The notes: generated from the sequence alone by a model not told the origin. Positions 43,681-54,290 are shown, counted from the first letter of the stretch. The stretch: 64,000 nt of DNA from Clostridia bacterium (GCA_026416815.1 JAOAEJ010000058.1:34065-98064); one strand, 5' to 3'. A program made the numbers and translations.

Positions 43681-45216
43681 TTGAATAATGAATTAGTGGT
43701 TGTCCTTGATTTTGGAGGACAGTATAATCAGTTGATTGCAAGAAGGGTTAGAGAGGCGAATGTTTACTGTGAGGTTCTTCCATACAGCGCTTCTATTGAT
43801 AGAATAAAATCCATGAATCCGAAGGGGATAATTTTCACAGGAGGCCCGGCGTCGGTGCTTGATCCTAAAGCTCCGTTCTGTGATAAGGAAGTTTTTAACC
43901 TGGGTATACCGGTATTGGGAATTTGCTATGGAATGCAGCTGATGAGCGTAATGCTGGGAGGAACTGTTGAGAGGGCAGACCAAAGGGAATATGGTAAGGT
44001 TGATATAAAGCTCAGTGCTACTGGAAAGTTGTTTGAAGGTATTGAGTCCGATACTACATGCTGGATGAGTCATACTTATTATGTAAATAAAATGCCCGAG
44101 GGTTTTGTGGGAGTATCTACATCGGCAAACTGCCCTACAGCAGCAATGGAAAACGTAGAAAAGAACTTCTATGGCGTACAGTTCCACCCCGAAGTAATGC
44201 ACACTCCTAGAGGAAAGGATATGTTGTACAATTTCCTTTACAAGGTATGCGGTTGTTCCGGTGACTGGAAAATGTCATCCTTTGTTGAGCAATCTATAAA
44301 AGCCATAAAAGAAAAGGTTGGTGACAAGAAAGTACTGTGCGGTCTTTCAGGAGGAGTAGACTCATCAGTAGCGGCTGTTTTGATACACAAGGCTATTGGT
44401 AAGCAGCTAACATGCATATTTGTAGATCATGGACTCCTTAGAAAAAATGAAGGAGACCAGGTCGAAAAGGTATTTAGAGAGCAGTTTGATATAAACCTCA
44501 TAAGGGCTGATGTTGAGGACAGGTTTTTAGAGAAATTGGCTGGAGTTTCCGACCCTGAGACTAAGAGAAAAATCATAGGCGAAGAGTTTATAAGGGTGTT
44601 TGAGGATGAAGCAAAGAAAATCGGAACGGTTGATTTTCTTGTGCAGGGAACAATATACCCTGACGTTATAGAAAGCGGTGCAGGGGATGCTGCAGTTATC
44701 AAGAGCCACCATAATGTTGGGGGATTGCCTGAGCATGTAGATTTCAAGGAAATTATCGAACCGCTTCGCAACCTCTTTAAGGATGAGGTTAGAAAGGCCG
44801 GCGAAGAATTGGACATACCTGAGGAAATAGTTTGGAGACAGCCGTTCCCCGGTCCTGGTCTTGCGATAAGAATAATCGGTGACGTTACTAAGGAGAAGCT
44901 TGAGATTCTGAGAGATTCCGACTACATTTTCAGGGAAGAGATAGCACTTGCAGGACTTAAAAGGCAGATAAATCAATACTTTACTGTGTTGACAGGCATG
45001 AGAAGCGTTGGTGTAATGGGGGATGAAAGGACTTATGATTATACCCTTGCACTGCGTGCGGTTACTACAACCGACTTTATGACAGCGGATTGGGCAAGAA
45101 TACCCTATGATATTCTTGAGAAAATTTCAAATAGAATAGTAAATGAAGTAAAGCATATAAATAGAATTGTTTATGATATAACAAGCAAGCCACCGGCAAC
45201 TATTGAGTGGGAATAA
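43681..45216 (+). CDS. guaA: GMP synthase (glutamine-hydrolysing)
   Basis: Makes GMP from XMP, ATP and glutamine. TTG 43681 lies eight bases after AAGGAG and gives 511 residues, the normal length; a frame-open ATG at 43597 would add 28 unrelated residues. N-terminal glutamine amidotransferase: GGPASVLDP, then GICYGMQLM with the catalytic Cys, and the His/Glu of [11 protein letters not shown] pyrophosphatase domain: [16 protein letters not shown] (PP-loop). C-terminal dimer domain ends [17 protein letters not shown]. First gene of the purine block, but it ends in its own terminator. Confidence 0.97.
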   Translation: MNNELVVVLDFGGQYNQLIARRVREANVYCEVLPYSASIDRIKSMNPKGIIFTGGPASVLDPKAPFCDKEVFNLGIPVLGICYGMQLMSVMLGGTVERADQREYGKVDIKLSATGKLFEGIESDTTCWMSHTYYVNKMPEGFVGVSTSANCPTAAMENVEKNFYGVQFHPEVMHTPRGKDMLYNFLYKVCGCSGDWKMSSFVEQSIKAIKEKVGDKKVLCGLSGGVDSSVAAVLIHKAIGKQLTCIFVDHGLLRKNEGDQVEKVFREQFDINLIRADVEDRFLEKLAGVSDPETKRKIIGEEFIRVFEDEAKKIGTVDFLVQGTIYPDVIESGAGDAAVIKSHHNVGGLPEHVDFKEIIEPLRNLFKDEVRKAGEELDIPEEIVWRQPFPGPGLAIRIIGDVTKEKLEILRDSDYIFREEIALAGLKRQINQYFTVLTGMRSVGVMGDERTYDYTLALRAVTTTDFMTADWARIPYDILEKISNRIVNEVKHINRIVYDITSKPPATIEWE

Positions 45217-45234
45217 GAGAATAATATAATCAGT

Positions 45235-45268
45235 ACAAAGGGTTTGGATAATCCAAACCCTTTGTTTA
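45235..45268 (+). terminator. terminator of guaA
   Basis: ACAAAGGGTTTGGA pairs with TCCAAACCCTTTGT around TAA, then TTATG. Stem strong, U-tract short. Confidence 0.85.
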
Positions 45269-45285
45269 TGTAGGGGGAAGGTTTA

Positions 45286-46284
45286 GTGCAGCAGGTAAGT
45301 ATAATAATTAATCAGATAATAATGCTTAGTTTGCTTGGGGTAACTGGATTTATAGCAGGGAAAACCGGATATCTGCCCGAGAATTCCGGGGTCATCCTTT
45401 CAAGAGTAGTAATCAAGCTTACAGCACCGCTTCTCATTTTTACTACTATGGCCAACTATAATTTTGAAGGTGAAAATATAGGCAGCCTTATATCGGTGTA
45501 TGGATATGGAGTTTTGTTTTTATTACTTGCTTTTTTGATAGGTAAGTTTATGGCTGACAGGTTAAGACTGCAGGGTGCCACGGGAAGTGTTTATAAAATG
45601 CAGTCGATGTTTGGAAATGTAATATTTATGGCTTATCCTCTCCTTGCTTCATTGTTTGGAGAAAGAGGTATTATATATGCAGTGTTTTTCAATCTTGCAA
45701 ATGATACCGTTCTATGGACACTGGGCGTATACCTTGTAAACAAGCACAATAACAGCAGTCCGAAGGATAATTTAAAGCACCTGATAAACGGTAATACATT
45801 GGCTTTTGTCCTTGGTGTACTTTCTATAATTACCAACCTTCAGTATTACGTAGCCAAATATCCGAGTGTTCAGAAGGTTTACAGCCTTGTATATAATACT
45901 TTTAATCCTCTAGGGAAAACAACCATATATCTTTCAATGTTGTTCATTGGGCTGATACTTTCACAGGTTAAAATGAACAGCTTTTCGGATGTGCTAAAAC
46001 GTTATCCCATATTCATATTATCTTTCTTTAAGCTGATTTTTGTACCGGCAGCGGCGCTCGGTATACTTACTTTGTTAGGACGCTACATATACATAGATAA
46101 TTTCGCCAGGGTTATAGTCATACTGCAGCTATCAATGCCTTGTGCTACCATAGTACCTGCTTTAGCTGCTCAATATGACTCGGATTATAAATTTGCTACC
46201 GAGGCAGTATTTTTTACCACGCTGTTTTCTGTGGTTACAATGCCTGCGATGGTTTATATACTAGATATAGCTGGATTACTATAA
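45286..46284 (+). CDS. AEC-family (auxin efflux carrier-like) transporter
   Basis: A 332-residue integral membrane protein with about ten helices in two halves. N-terminal IIMLSLLGVTGFIAGKTGYLPENSGVILSRVVIKLTAPLLIFTTM and C-terminal LSMPCATIVPALAAQYDSDYKFATEAVFFTTLFSVVTMPAMVYIL are the typical first and last segments. Bacterial members export or import organic acids such as malate; the substrate here is unknown. GTG start with GGGGGAAGG upstream. It lies downstream of guaA after a terminator and converges on the purine permease. Confidence 0.88.
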   Translation: MQQVSIIINQIIMLSLLGVTGFIAGKTGYLPENSGVILSRVVIKLTAPLLIFTTMANYNFEGENIGSLISVYGYGVLFLLLAFLIGKFMADRLRLQGATGSVYKMQSMFGNVIFMAYPLLASLFGERGIIYAVFFNLANDTVLWTLGVYLVNKHNNSSPKDNLKHLINGNTLAFVLGVLSIITNLQYYVAKYPSVQKVYSLVYNTFNPLGKTTIYLSMLFIGLILSQVKMNSFSDVLKRYPIFILSFFKLIFVPAAALGILTLLGRYIYIDNFARVIVILQLSMPCATIVPALAAQYDSDYKFATEAVFFTTLFSVVTMPAMVYILDIAGLL

Positions 46285-46288
46285 ATCA

Positions 46289-46329
46289 ATAAAACAACCG
46301 GTTGGGTACGACTCAACCGGTTGTTTTAT
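46289..46329. terminator. bidirectional terminator between AEC and NCS2 genes
   Basis: ATAAAACAACCGGTTG (46289) pairs perfectly with CAACCGGTTGTTTTAT (46314), loop 9 bases, between convergent genes. Confidence 0.93.
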
Positions 46330-46330
46330 A

Positions 46331-47740
46331 TTAAGCTCCGTATTTGGCGAGGGTGACGAATCTAAGAATAAACAATGCAGCGAGAATATAAACCAGGGGG
46401 TGTATACCCTTGCCTTTACCGGCAGCAATTTTGATTATCGGGTAAACTATCAATCCCGCTGCTATGCCGTTGGCAATACTGAAGGAGTAGGGCATCATAA
46501 CAACTGTAAGGAAAGCCGGAAGTGCATCGGAAAAGTCTTCAAAATTAATCTGCCTTAAAGCTCCCATCATAAGTACACCTACTATGATTAGAGCTGGTGC
46601 AGTTGCTTCGGGCGGAACAAGGCCGGCTACCGGGGAAAAAAACAGCGCAAGCAGGAAAAGTGCTGACGTTACTACAGACGTTAATCCGGTTCTTCCACCC
46701 TCCATGACTCCCGAGGCACTTTCGACATAGGTAACAACAGTGGAAGTACCCAGCATTGCCCCTGCGGTAGTAGCTACAGAGTCACTTATCAAAGCCTTAT
46801 TTATCCTTGGGAGCTTACCTTGCTTGTCCAACATGCCTGCTTTATTACCTGTACCTACCAATGTGCCTATGGTATCGAAAAGGTCTACAAGGGTGAAGGA
46901 AAGTACAACTGCAAACATAGTAGAAAGAGCAGCTAATAGGTTTGTATTCCTTTCAAATTGTAACAGTCCGTTGAAATCAAACTGCATAAAAGTAGGGCCG
47001 AGGCTTGGGGGAGGCTTTATTAGTGTAAAGCCTTCAGGAATAGGTACAATTTTAAATATAATACCTGCGACTGTGGTTACCAGTATTCCAATTATGATTG
47101 CACCTTTTAATCTTCTTGCCATCAATAGTCCTGTGACAATAAGACCGAATATTGCCAGCAGCGTTGTAGGTTTGGTAAGGTCTCCAAAAGAAATTATAGT
47201 AGCAGGGTTTGGGGCTACTATACCGGCATTTTTAAAGCCTATAAGAGCTATAAAAAGCCCTATACCTCCGCTTACCGCATGTTTTAATGACATAGGTATG
47301 GCATCCACAATCATTTCCCTAAGCTTGGTGATGGTAATGAGTATAAAAACAATACCCGATATAAAAACCGCTGCAAGGGCTTGACGCCAGCTGTACCCCA
47401 TACCTAACACCACAGTAAAGGTGAAGAAGGCATTCAACCCCATACCAGGAGCCTGGGCGAAAGGGTAGTTGGCATAAAGGCCCATAATAAGTGTTCCTAA
47501 TGCAGCTGACAGGCATGTGGCAACAAGCACTGCGCCTACCACAGGATCGTTGATTGGATTGTATCTTAATGCTTCATCCCCAAGCGCATTTGCAGAATTC
47601 ATACCTGCCATTTTTAAAATATTGGGGTTGACAAATATGATATATGCCATGGTGATAAAAGTGGTAAAGCCAGCTATGATTTCAGTTTTAACGGTAGTAT
47701 TGTTTTCTCTGAGCTTGAAGTAGTTTTGCAAAAAATTCAT
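46331..47740 (-). CDS. NCS2/AzgA-like purine (hypoxanthine/guanine) permease
   Basis: A 469-residue membrane protein with 12-14 helices. EIIAGFTTFITMAYIIFVNPNIL opens it, the AzgA/PbuG signature. QAPGMGLNAFFTFTVVLGMGYSWRQALAAVFISG, IPMSLKHAVSGGIGLFIALIGFKNAGIV and FTLVDLFDTIGTLVGTGNKAG (substrate-binding region) follow. Imports hypoxanthine, guanine or adenine by proton symport in its relatives; specificity cannot be resolved here. It is divergent from purE across a region with PurBox-like sites. Its leader is strongly structured. GGGGA lies before the ATG. Confidence 0.92.
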   Translation of the reverse strand: MNFLQNYFKLRENNTTVKTEIIAGFTTFITMAYIIFVNPNILKMAGMNSANALGDEALRYNPINDPVVGAVLVATCLSAALGTLIMGLYANYPFAQAPGMGLNAFFTFTVVLGMGYSWRQALAAVFISGIVFILITITKLREMIVDAIPMSLKHAVSGGIGLFIALIGFKNAGIVAPNPATIISFGDLTKPTTLLAIFGLIVTGLLMARRLKGAIIIGILVTTVAGIIFKIVPIPEGFTLIKPPPSLGPTFMQFDFNGLLQFERNTNLLAALSTMFAVVLSFTLVDLFDTIGTLVGTGNKAGMLDKQGKLPRINKALISDSVATTAGAMLGTSTVVTYVESASGVMEGGRTGLTSVVTSALFLLALFFSPVAGLVPPEATAPALIIVGVLMMGALRQINFEDFSDALPAFLTVVMMPYSFSIANGIAAGLIVYPIIKIAAGKGKGIHPLVYILAALFILRFVTLAKYGA

Positions 47741-47787
47741 CTTGCTAATTCCCCTTTTTATTATTGTTATCCTTAGTATTACACTAA

Positions 47788-47910
47788 TACTACTTTGTTA
47801 TTTACCTTAATTATGGCAAATTCTAAGACTAATTTGTCCGTGAAGAAATAATCAACGACGTTTTTAGGTTATTATTTCTTCATTATGAATTCCAAAATAA
47901 CAAAGTAGTA
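47788..47910 (-). other. structured leader of the purine permease gene
   Basis: A 16-bp perfect outer stem (TACTACTTTGTTATTT with AAATAACAAAGTAGTA) encloses an inner 11-bp stem (GAAGAAATAAT with ATTATTTCTTC). It is transcribed as the 5' leader of the permease if the promoter lies beyond 47910. No known riboswitch core recognised. Confidence 0.55.
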
Positions 47911-47973
47911 CTAAGTGGATTTTTTATTAAAAGCATGAAGGCAATATAAAAGTAAAAAACTGATTGGTGGAGA

Positions 47974-48017
47974 AAATACGAATATTAAATAGGATATATC
48001 TAAAAATGTTCGTATTT
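47974..48017. promoter_or_regulatory. inverted pair of PurBox-like operator sites
   Basis: AAATACGAATATT at 47974-47986 and, inverted, AAATACGAACATT at 48017-48005, separated by 18 bases. These match the Bacillus PurBox (AWWWCCGAACWWT) at 11 and 12 of 13 positions and have the correct inverted arrangement. They lie 15 bases upstream of the purE -35. A third looser copy, AAATACGAATTGT, is at 48128. No purR gene is in the window. Confidence 0.5.
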
Positions 48018-48031
48018 ATTGTTTGCTTTCA

Positions 48032-48061
48032 TTGACAAGCGGACTTGTAATTTGATAGTAT
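48032..48061 (+). promoter_or_regulatory. promoter of purE-F-M-N-H
   Basis: Perfect TTGACA at 48032 and TAGTAT at 48056 with an 18-base spacer. The leader would be about 260 bases. Confidence 0.6.
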
Positions 48062-48331
48062 TTAATTGTGAAAAAGGTAATTGAAAGCATTTGAAGATTA
48101 TGTAATAGTAGTATGTTAATTTACATAAAATACGAATTGTTAAGTAAAAAACTAGCTATTTGTTCACGTGCGTACAGCACACTTAAGTTTTATAGTGAAG
48201 TTATTTTTTAGCATTTCTATACAAAGGTGTATACTGTTTCTTTGAACTTTTAGAACTAAATATTATCAGCGAAAGTTCGGCTTTTAAATAGCCGCTTTAA
48301 ATATTTTAAATAATCAGGAGGATGGAGTAAT

Positions 48332-48844
48332 ATGTGTATTTCAAAAGACGCAAAAGTTGCAGTAATAATGGGAAGTGACTCGGATTTTTCTACGCTTAAG
48401 GGCGGAATAAAGCTTTTAAAAGAGTTTGGTGTTAAGGTTGAGGTTATGGTGTGTTCAGCCCACAGAACCCCTGAAAAGGCTGCTGAATTTGCAAGAAATG
48501 CCGAAAGTAACGGTTTTGATGTGATAATTGCTGCTGCAGGAAAAGCTGCTCATCTTCCCGGAGTATTAGCTGCATTTACTCCACTGCCGATAATTGGTGT
48601 ACCCATTAAGTCATCTACTATGGACGGCTTGGATTCACTTTTATCAATAGTACAAATGCCAAGCGGCATTCCTGTTGCAACTGTAGCGATAGACGGTTCT
48701 GAAAATGCTGCACTGCTTGCAGTTCAGATATTGGGTACCGCATATCCCGAATTGAGGGAAAAGATGAAGGAATACAAAAAGAAGCTGGCAAAAAAGGTAG
48801 AAGAGAAAAATGCTGCTTTACAGGAGAAAATAGCAGAGCTATAA
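48332..48844 (+). CDS. purE: PurE, N5-carboxyaminoimidazole ribonucleotide mutase
   Basis: Class I PurE of the purine pathway. The 170-residue protein has [11 protein letters not shown] at the start, the catalytic His in [15 protein letters not shown], and [42 protein letters not shown], all diagnostic. The partner PurK is not adjacent; it may be elsewhere, or CO2 may suffice. AGGAGG lies before the ATG. First gene of purE-F-M-N-H, 30 bases from purF. Confidence 0.96.
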   Translation: MCISKDAKVAVIMGSDSDFSTLKGGIKLLKEFGVKVEVMVCSAHRTPEKAAEFARNAESNGFDVIIAAAGKAAHLPGVLAAFTPLPIIGVPIKSSTMDGLDSLLSIVQMPSGIPVATVAIDGSENAALLAVQILGTAYPELREKMKEYKKKLAKKVEEKNAALQEKIAEL

Positions 48845-48874
48845 GCCTGTAAAATAAACCTATAGGGAGGCTTT

Positions 48875-50287
48875 ATGAACGATATAAGATTAGATAAGCT
48901 AAGGGAAGAATGTGGAGTATTCGGAATCTTCAACAACGACCATCATGATGTTGCACGTTTAACTTACTATGGCCTCTATGCCCTACAGCACAGGGGACAG
49001 GAAAGTGCGGGCATTGCGGTCTGCGATAATGGAACTATACTATACCAAAAGGATATGGGGCTGGTACCTGAGGTGTTTAATGATGTAGTTTTAAACCACT
49101 TGAAGGGTAGAGTTTCTATAGGCCATGTACGGTATTCTACTACAGGAGCAAGCTTGAGAGAAAATGCCCAACCCATGGTTGTAAAATACAGAAATGGGCA
49201 ATTGGCCCTTGCTCATAACGGAAATATAGTTAATGCTTCACAGATAAGGGAAAGGCTTGAGGACACCGGTACTATATTTCAGACAACAAATGATACCGAG
49301 GTTATACTGAATCTCATAACAAGACACAGGATATCAAGCAATTCAATCGAGGAAGCACTGCAAAAAATGATGGTGGAAGTAAAAGGTTCATATGCACTGG
49401 CAATACTTACACCCAAGAGGCTTATTGGTATAAGGGATCCATTCGGCATAAGGCCTCTTTGTATAGGTTTACTGGATAATTCATATGTTCTTGCTTCGGA
49501 AACCTGCGCTCTGGATGCAATCGGAGCGGAATATGTCAGGGATGTAAATCCGGGTGAAATAGTACTAATTGGTGAAAATGGCCTGGAATCGATTCAGACT
49601 GAGGTTCCTAAAGAGTCAAAGCTATGTATATTTGAGTTTGTTTACTTTGCAAGACCTGATACTAATATGGATGGCGCAAGTGTACACCAGGCAAGGATTG
49701 AAGCAGGTAGAAGGCTTGCTATAGAGCACCCTGTGGATGCAGACCTTGTTATCGGTGTTCCCGATTCGGGTATAACAGCTGCCCTGGGCTACTCCTTGGA
49801 GTCAGGCATACCTTACGGTCAGGGGCTTATAAAAAACAGGTATATAGGCAGAACCTTTATACAGCCTAGTCAGGGACTGAGAGAAACTGCTGTAAGAATT
49901 AAGCACAATGCAATAAAAAATGCAATAGAGGGTAAGCGCGTAGTTATAATAGATGATTCTATAGTTAGAGGTACTACTACAAAGAGAATTGTACAGATAC
50001 TAAGGGAGGCAGGAGCTACTGAAGTACACATGAGGGTTAGCTCACCGCCGCTGATGTTTCCGTGCTATTTCGGTATAGATATCTCCTCACGTAAGGAACT
50101 GGTTGCCTCCAAACATTCGGTTGAGGAAATAGGCCAGATGATTGGAGCAGACACGCTGGGATACTTAAGCCTTGAGGGTCTTTTGAAAACTCCCGTAGGT
50201 TCAAAGTGCGGTTTTTGTACCGCATGTCTCGATGGTTTTTATCCTATGGAAGTACCGACAGAGGGTAACAAGTTCTCCTGCGGTTGA
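48875..50287 (+). CDS. purF: amidophosphoribosyltransferase
   Basis: First committed step of purine synthesis: PRPP and glutamine to phosphoribosylamine. The 470-residue protein has a 12-residue propeptide before the catalytic Cys13 (REECGVFGIF), as in Bacillus-type PurF that is processed to expose Cys. HRGQESAGI and VRYSTTGAS are in the glutaminase half; VVIIDDSIVRGTTT is the PRPP loop. Four cysteines (including KCGFCTAC near the end) carry the 4Fe-4S cluster of this oxygen-sensitive type. GGAGG lies before the ATG. Confidence 0.97.
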   Translation: MNDIRLDKLREECGVFGIFNNDHHDVARLTYYGLYALQHRGQESAGIAVCDNGTILYQKDMGLVPEVFNDVVLNHLKGRVSIGHVRYSTTGASLRENAQPMVVKYRNGQLALAHNGNIVNASQIRERLEDTGTIFQTTNDTEVILNLITRHRISSNSIEEALQKMMVEVKGSYALAILTPKRLIGIRDPFGIRPLCIGLLDNSYVLASETCALDAIGAEYVRDVNPGEIVLIGENGLESIQTEVPKESKLCIFEFVYFARPDTNMDGASVHQARIEAGRRLAIEHPVDADLVIGVPDSGITAALGYSLESGIPYGQGLIKNRYIGRTFIQPSQGLRETAVRIKHNAIKNAIEGKRVVIIDDSIVRGTTTKRIVQILREAGATEVHMRVSSPPLMFPCYFGIDISSRKELVASKHSVEEIGQMIGADTLGYLSLEGLLKTPVGSKCGFCTACLDGFYPMEVPTEGNKFSCG

Positions 50288-50397
50288 TAAGGGTAGTATT
50301 AAGTTGGCAACTAACCCCTATATTGCTTATGTGTAACAAAGATTGTAGGGGATGACATATAAAAAGTAATTACAGTGTTTAATTAAGGAGGGTAAAA

Positions 50398-51420
50398 ATG
50401 ACCACATATAAAGATGCAGGTGTAGATGTAGAAGCAGGTTATGAAGCGGTCAGACTAATGCGCAGCCATGTGCAGAGGACATTCAGACCTGAGGTGCTTA
50501 CCGATATAGGCGGATTCGGAGGACTTTTTTCCATTAATAAGGATAAGTACTCAGAACCTGTACTTGTATCTGGAACCGATGGTGTAGGTACAAAGCTTAA
50601 AATTGCGTTTCTTATGGATAAACACGACACCATAGGTATTGATTGTGTGGCTATGTGTGTAAATGATATAGTTTGCAGCGGTGCCGAGCCTTTATTCTTT
50701 CTGGATTATATAGCTGTGGGTAAGAACCGTCCCGAGAAGGTAGCGGATATTGTTAAAGGTGTTGCAGACGGCTGTGTTATGGCAGGGTGTGCTCTCATAG
50801 GAGGGGAGACCGCAGAAATGCCGGGCTTCTACCCAGAAGAAGAATACGACGTAGCTGGGTTTGCTGTAGGTATAGTTGACAAGAGTAAGGTTATTAACGG
50901 TAAAAGCATTAAAGAGGGGGATAAACTGATAGGCTTGGCTTCATCAGGAGTGCACAGCAATGGATATTCCCTTGTAAGAAAGCTTTTAAATCCCAATGAC
51001 TTAAAGCTTAAAGAACATGTTGAGGCTTTAGGCACAAGCTTAGGAGAAGAACTGCTCAAGCCTACAAAAATATATGTAAAAACCATTTTAGACCTTAAGG
51101 AAAAATACCAGATAAATGGTCTTTCTCATATAACCGGGGGAGGCTTCACTGAAAATATTCCGAGAATGGTGCCTGAGGGTTTAAGAGTTAAGATAAATAA
51201 AGGAACATGGCCTGTACTGCCTATATTTACACTTTTGCAGTCACTAGGCGATATCAGCGAAAAGGATATATACAACACCTTTAATATGGGTATCGGAATG
51301 GTAATAGCGGTAGACAGCAGCATTGCAGAGGAAGTAGTAAAATACCTCAATAAAGATACTGAAAACGCATACTTAATCGGCGAAATAGTTAAAGGTGACG
51401 CTGGGGTGGATATATGTTAA
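50398..51420 (+). CDS. purM: phosphoribosylformylglycinamidine cyclo-ligase (AIR synthetase)
   Basis: Closes the imidazole ring to give AIR. The 340-residue protein begins [23 protein letters not shown] and has [67 protein letters not shown] and [17 protein letters not shown], the conserved family series. TAAGGAGGG lies before the ATG. Its last seven bases overlap purN (ATGTTAA), so the two are translationally coupled. The order of purF and purL varies in this pathway; purL and purC are not in this window. Confidence 0.97.
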   Translation: MTTYKDAGVDVEAGYEAVRLMRSHVQRTFRPEVLTDIGGFGGLFSINKDKYSEPVLVSGTDGVGTKLKIAFLMDKHDTIGIDCVAMCVNDIVCSGAEPLFFLDYIAVGKNRPEKVADIVKGVADGCVMAGCALIGGETAEMPGFYPEEEYDVAGFAVGIVDKSKVINGKSIKEGDKLIGLASSGVHSNGYSLVRKLLNPNDLKLKEHVEALGTSLGEELLKPTKIYVKTILDLKEKYQINGLSHITGGGFTENIPRMVPEGLRVKINKGTWPVLPIFTLLQSLGDISEKDIYNTFNMGIGMVIAVDSSIAEEVVKYLNKDTENAYLIGEIVKGDAGVDIC

Positions 51421-52040
51421 AGATTGGCGTGCTGGTTTCCGGTGGTGGCACAAATCTTCAAGCTATTATAGATAAGATTGAAAGCGGCTATATAAATAAT
51501 TGCCGTATAGCCACTGTTGTATCAAGTAAGCCGGGCGTCTACGCACTCGAAAGGGCTCAGAAATACGATATACCATCTACATGTATAATAAGAAAAAACT
51601 TTAGTTCAATAGATGATTATGATAATGCATTAATAGAACATATGGAAAGCTGCGGTGTAGAGCTTGTGGTTATGGCCGGCTTCCTTTCCATACTAGGGGA
51701 GCGTTTTAATAACTACTACAAAAACAGGATAATCAATGTACATCCTTCTTTGATTCCTTCCTTCTGCGGTAAAGGCTTTTACGGGATAATTCCCCACCAG
51801 AAGGCTCTGGAATATGGGGTGAAGGTTACAGGTGCTACAGTACACTTTGTGGAGCTGGAGGCCGACGCTGGACCTATTATTTTACAGAAGGCTGTATATA
51901 TAAATGATGATGACACCCCTGAAACTCTACAAAAAAGAGTAATGGAAGAAGCTGAGTGGGATATTTTACCCCAGGCTATAAAGCTGTATGCGGAAGGTAG
52001 AGTGGTAGTAGACGGAAGAAAGGTCAGAATATTGTCCTAA
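51414..52040 (+). CDS. purN: phosphoribosylglycinamide formyltransferase (folate-dependent)
   Basis: Transfers formyl from 10-formyl-tetrahydrofolate to GAR. The 208-residue protein has [14 protein letters not shown] at the N-terminus. The active-site Asn and His are in [17 protein letters not shown], and the conserved Asp is in [18 protein letters not shown]. Starts inside the purM stop. It uses the same one-carbon pool that is signalled by ZTP upstream of pfl. Confidence 0.97.
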   Translation: MLKIGVLVSGGGTNLQAIIDKIESGYINNCRIATVVSSKPGVYALERAQKYDIPSTCIIRKNFSSIDDYDNALIEHMESCGVELVVMAGFLSILGERFNNYYKNRIINVHPSLIPSFCGKGFYGIIPHQKALEYGVKVTGATVHFVELEADAGPIILQKAVYINDDDTPETLQKRVMEEAEWDILPQAIKLYAEGRVVVDGRKVRILS

Positions 52041-52140
52041 TAACTAAATGATAGAAATTTTATAATTATATAATCATGGAAGTCAACGGCCTTTTATTTA
52101 GGGTTAATTAAAGCCGGGATTTTCATATAGGAGGGTTTTT

Positions 52141-53685
52141 ATGATAAAGCGTGCACTGATAAGTGTATCCGACAAAACGGGAATTGTTGAGCTGGCAAAG
52201 GAGCTGGACAGCTACGGCGTAGAAATCATTTCGACCGGAGGAACTGCAAAAACGTTAAGTGACGCAGGAATAAAGGTAATAAACATATCTGATATCACAG
52301 GATTCCCCGAGTGCCTTGACGGTAGGGTAAAGACCCTTCACCCAAATGTGCACGGTGGCTTACTTGCAATGAGAAGCAACCCAGAGCATATGAAACAGAT
52401 TAAGGAATTGGGTATAGAACCTATAGATATGCTCATAATAAACCTCTATCCTTTCAAACAGACTATTTTAAAAGGCCATGTGGAACTAGAAGAAGCTATT
52501 GAAAATATAGATATCGGCGGTCCTACAATGCTGCGTGCTGCGGCAAAGAACTATCAGGACGTTGTAGTAATGGTTGATCCTTCAGACTACTCCACTGTTT
52601 TGGAAGAGTTAAAGTCATCAAAAGAAATATCGGTTAAAACAAAATTTAAACTTGCATACAAAGTGTTTGAACATACAAGCCATTATGATACACTGATTGC
52701 AAAATACCTAAGGGATAAGCTCGGTGAAGAATTCTTCCCCGAAACCCTTTCACTGACATTCGAAAAGGTACAGGATATGAGATATGGAGAAAATCCACAT
52801 CAAAAGGCGGTATTTTATAAAGAAGTTGGTGCGAATATAGGCTGTCTTACCAATGCAAAGCAGCTTCATGGAAAAGAATTGTCGTACAACAATATAAACG
52901 ATACAAACGGCGCTCTTGAGCTTTTGAAGGAGTTTGACGAGCCTACTGTTGTTGCAGTCAAGCATGCAAATCCCTGCGGCGTTGCCAGTGCGGATAATAT
53001 ATATGACGCATATGTGAAGACCTATGAAGCTGACCCAGTGTCCATATTTGGCGGTATAGTTGCCGCAAACAGGGAAATAGACGGCAAAACCGCTGAAGAG
53101 ATAAACAAGATATTTATCGAAATAGTAATAGCGCCTTCCTATACCGAGGAAGCACTGAATATCCTGGCACAAAAGAAAAACATCAGGGTATTGCAGCTTG
53201 ATAACATCTCCGCAAAGCTTCCTGCGGGCACTTATGATATGAAGAAGGTTGCAGGTGGTTTACTAGTTCAGAATTATAACAATGAATTGGTAAATGTTGA
53301 GGATGTTAAGGTTGTGACAGATAGGAAGCCAACAGATAAAGAAATGGAAGACCTGATGTTTGCTATGAAGGTAGTTAAGCATACAAAATCTAACGGTATA
53401 GCATTGGCTAAAGATAAGCAGTCGTTAGGAGTAGGTCCTGGACAGACAAACAGGATAATGGCTGCAAAAATCGCTATAGAATACGGCGGAGATAGGACAA
53501 AAGGAGCAGTTATGGCTTCCGATGCATTCTTCCCGTTCCCCGATTGTGTAGAAGCTGCTGCTGCTGCCGGAATTACGGCAATAATTCAGCCCGGTGGATC
53601 ACTAAACGACCAGAAGTCTATCGACGCTTGCAATAAGTATGGTATTGCAATGGTGGTTACAGGAATGAGGCATTTTAAACACTAG
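52141..53685 (+). CDS. purH: bifunctional AICAR transformylase/IMP cyclohydrolase
   Basis: Last two steps to IMP; its substrate AICAR (ZMP) is the precursor of the ZTP signal. The 514-residue protein has the cyclohydrolase/MGS-like N-terminus ([56 protein letters not shown]). The transformylase half contains [22 protein letters not shown] and the C-terminal [37 protein letters not shown] lies before the ATG. A hairpin terminator after it separates most of the purine operon from the following genes. Confidence 0.97.
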   Translation: MIKRALISVSDKTGIVELAKELDSYGVEIISTGGTAKTLSDAGIKVINISDITGFPECLDGRVKTLHPNVHGGLLAMRSNPEHMKQIKELGIEPIDMLIINLYPFKQTILKGHVELEEAIENIDIGGPTMLRAAAKNYQDVVVMVDPSDYSTVLEELKSSKEISVKTKFKLAYKVFEHTSHYDTLIAKYLRDKLGEEFFPETLSLTFEKVQDMRYGENPHQKAVFYKEVGANIGCLTNAKQLHGKELSYNNINDTNGALELLKEFDEPTVVAVKHANPCGVASADNIYDAYVKTYEADPVSIFGGIVAANREIDGKTAEEINKIFIEIVIAPSYTEEALNILAQKKNIRVLQLDNISAKLPAGTYDMKKVAGGLLVQNYNNELVNVEDVKVVTDRKPTDKEMEDLMFAMKVVKHTKSNGIALAKDKQSLGVGPGQTNRIMAAKIAIEYGGDRTKGAVMASDAFFPFPDCVEAAAAAGITAIIQPGGSLNDQKSIDACNKYGIAMVVTGMRHFKH

Positions 53686-53700
53686 AATTATCATATAATT

Positions 53701-53744
53701 AAGATTGGGATTAAGAAGTGGTCTTAATCTCAATCTTATTTTCG
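53701..53744 (+). terminator. terminator after purH
   Basis: AAGATTGGGATTAAGA (53701) pairs with TCTTAATCTCAATCTT (53722), one G-T pair, then ATTTTCG. Confidence 0.8.
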
Positions 53745-53768
53745 TCAATAAGGGTAAGTGAGGTTAAT

Positions 53769-54290
53769 ATGAGCAGTACGATTGTTATTATATTTCTCTC
53801 GTTTTTTATTCTTAGACTTTCAAGCCTATTCTTTTCAATTAAAAATGAAAAAAGGCTAAAAAAAGAAGGGGCAGTAGAGTATGGTAAGACCAACAGTACT
53901 GTGATGGCAATACTGCATACTGTATTTTATTTTGCATGCCTGACAGAAGCTGCAATCAAGAAAACACAGTTTGATAGCACAACTGTTGTTGGGATTTCAA
54001 TCTATTTATTTTCTATGGCTGCTTTATTCTTTGTTATTTACCAATTAAGAGATGTATGGACTGTAAAGCTTTTAATTGCTAAGAGCCACAAGCTTAATAA
54101 AAGCTTTGTTTTCAAATATATAAGGCACCCGAATTATTTTCTTAATATTTTACCGGAATTAATAGCTATAGTACTTATATGCAAGTCATGGATAGCACTG
54201 GCGGTTATATTTCCGTTTTATTTAGCAACTATGGTAATACGTATAACGCAGGAAGAAAAGGTAATGAAGCAGAAGTTTACTAACTTTTAA
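53769..54290 (+). CDS. isoprenylcysteine methyltransferase (ICMT/PEMT)-like membrane protein
   Basis: A 173-residue membrane protein with several hydrophobic helices (near 3-19, 44-60, 70-90 and 128-155). FKYIRHPNYFLNILPELIAIVL and the C-terminal RITQEEKVMKQKF are the SAM-binding signature of the ICMT/PEMT family (R-H-P-x-Y ... E-E). The start is ATG 53769 behind GAGGTT; an earlier ATG at 53718 adds 17 residues. Real substrates of bacterial members are unknown. Its position between purH and purD appears incidental, but it may lie on the same read-through transcript. Confidence 0.8.
   Translation: MSSTIVIIFLSFFILRLSSLFFSIKNEKRLKKEGAVEYGKTNSTVMAILHTVFYFACLTEAAIKKTQFDSTTVVGISIYLFSMAALFFVIYQLRDVWTVKLLIAKSHKLNKSFVFKYIRHPNYFLNILPELIAIVLICKSWIALAVIFPFYLATMVIRITQEEKVMKQKFTNF

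Larger units (their letters stand above)
47741..48331. other. 591-bp divergent regulatory spacer between purine permease and purE
   Basis: No gene. Near the permease, nested inverted repeats lie at 47788-47803/47895-47910 and 47842-47852/47871-47881. PurBox-like sites lie at 47974-48017 and 48128, with a purE promoter near 48032. A small hairpin AAAG-CGGCT-like at 48273-48300 is close to purE. No guanine-riboswitch core was found. Confidence 0.65.

Noticed and set aside
46740..47384. 214-residue open frame on plus inside the purine permease gene
   Set aside because: Complement of a clear NCS2 permease; the apparent protein is only the hydrophobic shadow.
47741..48331. Guanine/adenine riboswitch before purine permease or purE
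   Set aside because: The conserved TATGG...TTTCTACC...CGTAAAT core is missing on both strands.
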